A DNA stretch of 5,497 bases from Chromatiales bacterium. Lineage in GTDB: Bacteria; Pseudomonadota; Gammaproteobacteria; UBA6429. The position numbers were made by a program, and so were the translations under genes. Below, in pieces: positions 5,336 through 5,497 of the stretch (the first letter of the stretch is position 1; the number at the start of each line of letters is the position of its first letter). The notes beneath the pieces are model-generated. The model was not told the DNA's origin. It was given only the letters and a program-made list of their open reading frames with translations, and searched no databases. The stretch is taken from NCBI GenBank assembly GCA_027076405.1, contig JALTJN010000260.1:1-5497 (forward strand). The letters run 5' to 3'.

Positions 5336-5497
5336 TCAAAACCACTCCCCCGGATCAAGCTGATAAAAGCTTTTCAGCTCTGCATAAAGTTCAGGATGTT
5401 CTTTATTAAATATTTTTGGCCGTTCAAAAAACAATTCGGTTACCACAGCAAAAAATTCACCTTCTGATTCTGCGCCATAATAATCAATTAGCGTTTT
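5336..5497 (-). CDS. mtfA: MtfA-type zinc-dependent peptidase (M90 family), C-terminal part
   Basis: The last 53 residues plus TGA of a minus-strand gene cut by the right edge. The segment GEFFAVVTELFFERP (residues 13-27 of the visible part), followed by HPELYAELKSFYQLDP (34-49), is the conserved C-terminus of MtfA. There E. coli has a comparable FAVLSEYFF and FYQQDP. In this family the Glu in the 'V-x-E-x-F-F' stretch is the third zinc ligand, after an HExxH motif that would lie outside the window. E. coli MtfA is a cytosolic peptidase that binds the repressor Mlc and so affects glucose PTS expression; that link need not hold here. The protein ends soon after the DP motif, shorter at the C-terminus than E. 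coli. No terminator hairpin directly follows the stop, although a TTTTTT run lies about 10 nt downstream. Confidence 0.85.
   Translation of the reverse strand, partial: KTLIDYYGAESEGEFFAVVTELFFERPKIFNKEHPELYAELKSFYQLDPGEWF

Overview
The window is AT-rich (roughly one third G+C by eye) and densely coding. It looks like a chromosomal segment of a gammaproteobacterium or a close relative. It contains the three accessory genes of oxygen-independent ubiquinone biosynthesis (ubiU, ubiV, ubiT), and each protein aligns well from memory with its E. coli counterpart. The genus cannot be fixed from the sequence.

Layout. (1) Positions 1-151, minus strand: the first 50 codons of a cyclic-nucleotide-binding-domain (Crp/Fnr-fold) protein, with its own promoter. 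(2) Positions 152-460: a divergent intergenic region with promoters in both directions, a cluster of ACTAGT repeats, and an FNR/ANR-like site upstream of the plus-strand operon. (3) Positions 461-4289, plus strand: a tight four-gene operon. It encodes a YhcC-type radical SAM protein (TIGR01212 family), UbiU, UbiV, and a TauD/TfdA-type Fe(II)/2-oxoglutarate dioxygenase. Junctions are a 4-nt ATGA overlap, a 15-nt gap and a 7-nt overlap. A hairpin terminator follows. (4) Positions 4423-4950, minus strand: ubiT, convergent with the operon. (5) Positions 4951-5335: non-coding, holding the ubiT promoter with a near-consensus FNR/ANR site, a perfect 15-bp inverted repeat and a degenerate dispersed palindromic repeat. 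(6) Positions 5336-5497, minus strand: the C-terminal 53 residues of an MtfA-type (M90) zinc peptidase.

How the genes work together. UbiU and UbiV are 4Fe-4S proteins of the U32 family that form a complex and hydroxylate the ubiquinone ring without O2. UbiT is an SCP2-domain lipid-binding partner. All eight expected Fe-S cysteines are present. The two transcription units carry FNR/ANR-like sites with the same geometry: the 14-bp site is centred at -41.5 relative to the predicted start, with 22 bp between site and -10 box. This suggests that an FNR-type regulator switches on both units together when oxygen is low.

The unusual part is the company kept by ubiUV. The operon starts with an uncharacterised radical SAM enzyme and ends with a 2-oxoglutarate dioxygenase that has all expected metal ligands and would normally need O2. 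Why an O2-using enzyme is translationally coupled to an O2-independent pathway is the main open question here.
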